A DNA stretch of 64,000 nucleotides from the NCBI GenBank assembly GCA_004295015.1, contig SHNE01000032.1, positions 1-64,000 on the forward strand, read 5' to 3'. Both the position numbers and the translations under genes were made by a program. This document shows, in pieces, positions 63,615 through 64,000 of this stretch. Under the pieces are notes generated by a model. The model worked only from the letters and a program-made list of their open reading frames with translations, was not told the DNA's origin and searched no databases. The stretch's first letter is position 1. Every line of letters begins with the position of its first letter. The DNA comes from Bacteroidota bacterium (GTDB taxonomy: Bacteria; Bacteroidota; Bacteroidia; AKYH767-A; 2013-40CM-41-45).

Positions 63615-64000
63615 ATGAATAAACCTATTAAGCGACATCCTTCGTTAGTTAATCTTTCAAGGGATCATTATTCAGGACTGCTTCTTTCATCTGTTCTAAA
63701 AAAAGATACACCTGATTTCAAGAATATGCCTGTTTCTCCGGGCGACAAAGTCGTTTTTGTCAAAGATAAATATGTGACAGAGTTAAGGGGGCATTTTCTT
63801 ACTGAGGAAGAAATTCTTTTTCCTTTCGTATCCGGGCGTAAGGCTGAAATCGATCAATTAATAAAAGAGTTGATTTTAGAGCATCGAGAACTTGAACTGA
63901 GAATTAACTCGCTAGAGGGTGTCGCTGATCTCGTGAATGCCTTGAATGAAACAGGCTATCTGCTCGAGTCCCACATTCGAAAAGAAGAACGACAATTGTT
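63615..64000 (+). CDS. Hemerythrin-domain protein, partial at window end
   Basis: The reading frame starts at ATG 63615 and runs off the window after 128 codons. Candidate diiron ligands sit in hemerythrin order: H18 (RDHYSG), H60 and E64 (GHFLTEEEILFPF), H90 (LEHRELE), H120 and E124 (SHIRKEERQL). This matches the HHE cation-binding fold, which binds oxygen or NO or senses iron or redox state. The C-terminus is not visible. Confidence 0.85.
   Translation, partial: MNKPIKRHPSLVNLSRDHYSGLLLSSVLKKDTPDFKNMPVSPGDKVVFVKDKYVTELRGHFLTEEEILFPFVSGRKAEIDQLIKELILEHRELELRINSLEGVADLVNALNETGYLLESHIRKEERQL

Overview
The window looks like a chromosomal stretch of a Bacteroidota bacterium; I cannot fix the class from sequence alone. 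The evidence is AT-rich DNA, weak Shine-Dalgarno signals, several promoters of the Bacteroidota type (TTTG about 20 nt before TAnnTTTG), and eleven predicted outer-surface proteins, ten of which end in type IX secretion (T9SS) sorting domains. About 38 of the 64 kb encodes these surface proteins, built from PKD/Ig-like repeats, LamG, CUB, nidogen, CotH, FG-GAP, SBBP and lamin-tail modules.

Layout. 32-3159: two identical IS110-family elements in direct tandem, joined and bounded by the dinucleotide CT, each with a 216-nt leader that may encode a bridge (seeker) RNA. 3526-3942: small membrane protein. 4189-11146: two secreted proteins, the second 1986 aa with eleven 91-aa repeats and a dockerin-like end. 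11471-13081: release factor 3 (prfC). 13319-18139: small exported protein plus a CUB adhesin. 18168-21863 (minus): DbpA-like helicase, aromatic amino acid hydroxylase, small T9SS protein and a DUF502 protein. 22345-24480: exported protein and type II NADH dehydrogenase. 24550-35656 (minus): LamG/metallophosphoesterase/SprB protein, acyltransferase, nidogen-PKD-CHU_C protein and a short DUF1456 protein. 36030-38045: secreted propeller-like protein. 38146-44989 (minus): membrane SpoIIE-type phosphatase and a CotH surface protein. 45361-47841: RnfD/NqrB-like domain fused to DUF2330. 48251-52955: two T9SS proteins. 53016: lysine-methyltransferase-like enzyme. 53998-59358: SBBP propeller protein with thirteen 75-aa repeats showing a three-unit super-period. 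59453-64000: ComF-like phosphoribosyltransferase, free-methionine-(R)-sulfoxide reductase, Ig-like lipoprotein, NylB-like serine hydrolase and the start of a hemerythrin-domain gene.

Housekeeping genes (prfC, ndh, dbpA-like, comF-like, fRMsr) are scattered singly among the surface-protein genes. I see no CRISPR array, prophage, tRNA or rRNA. The strongest unusual signals are the tandem IS110 pair with candidate guide RNA, the exact 225-nt repeats with a 675-nt super-period, the RnfD-DUF2330 fusion, and the domain-inside-domain insertions in two surface proteins.
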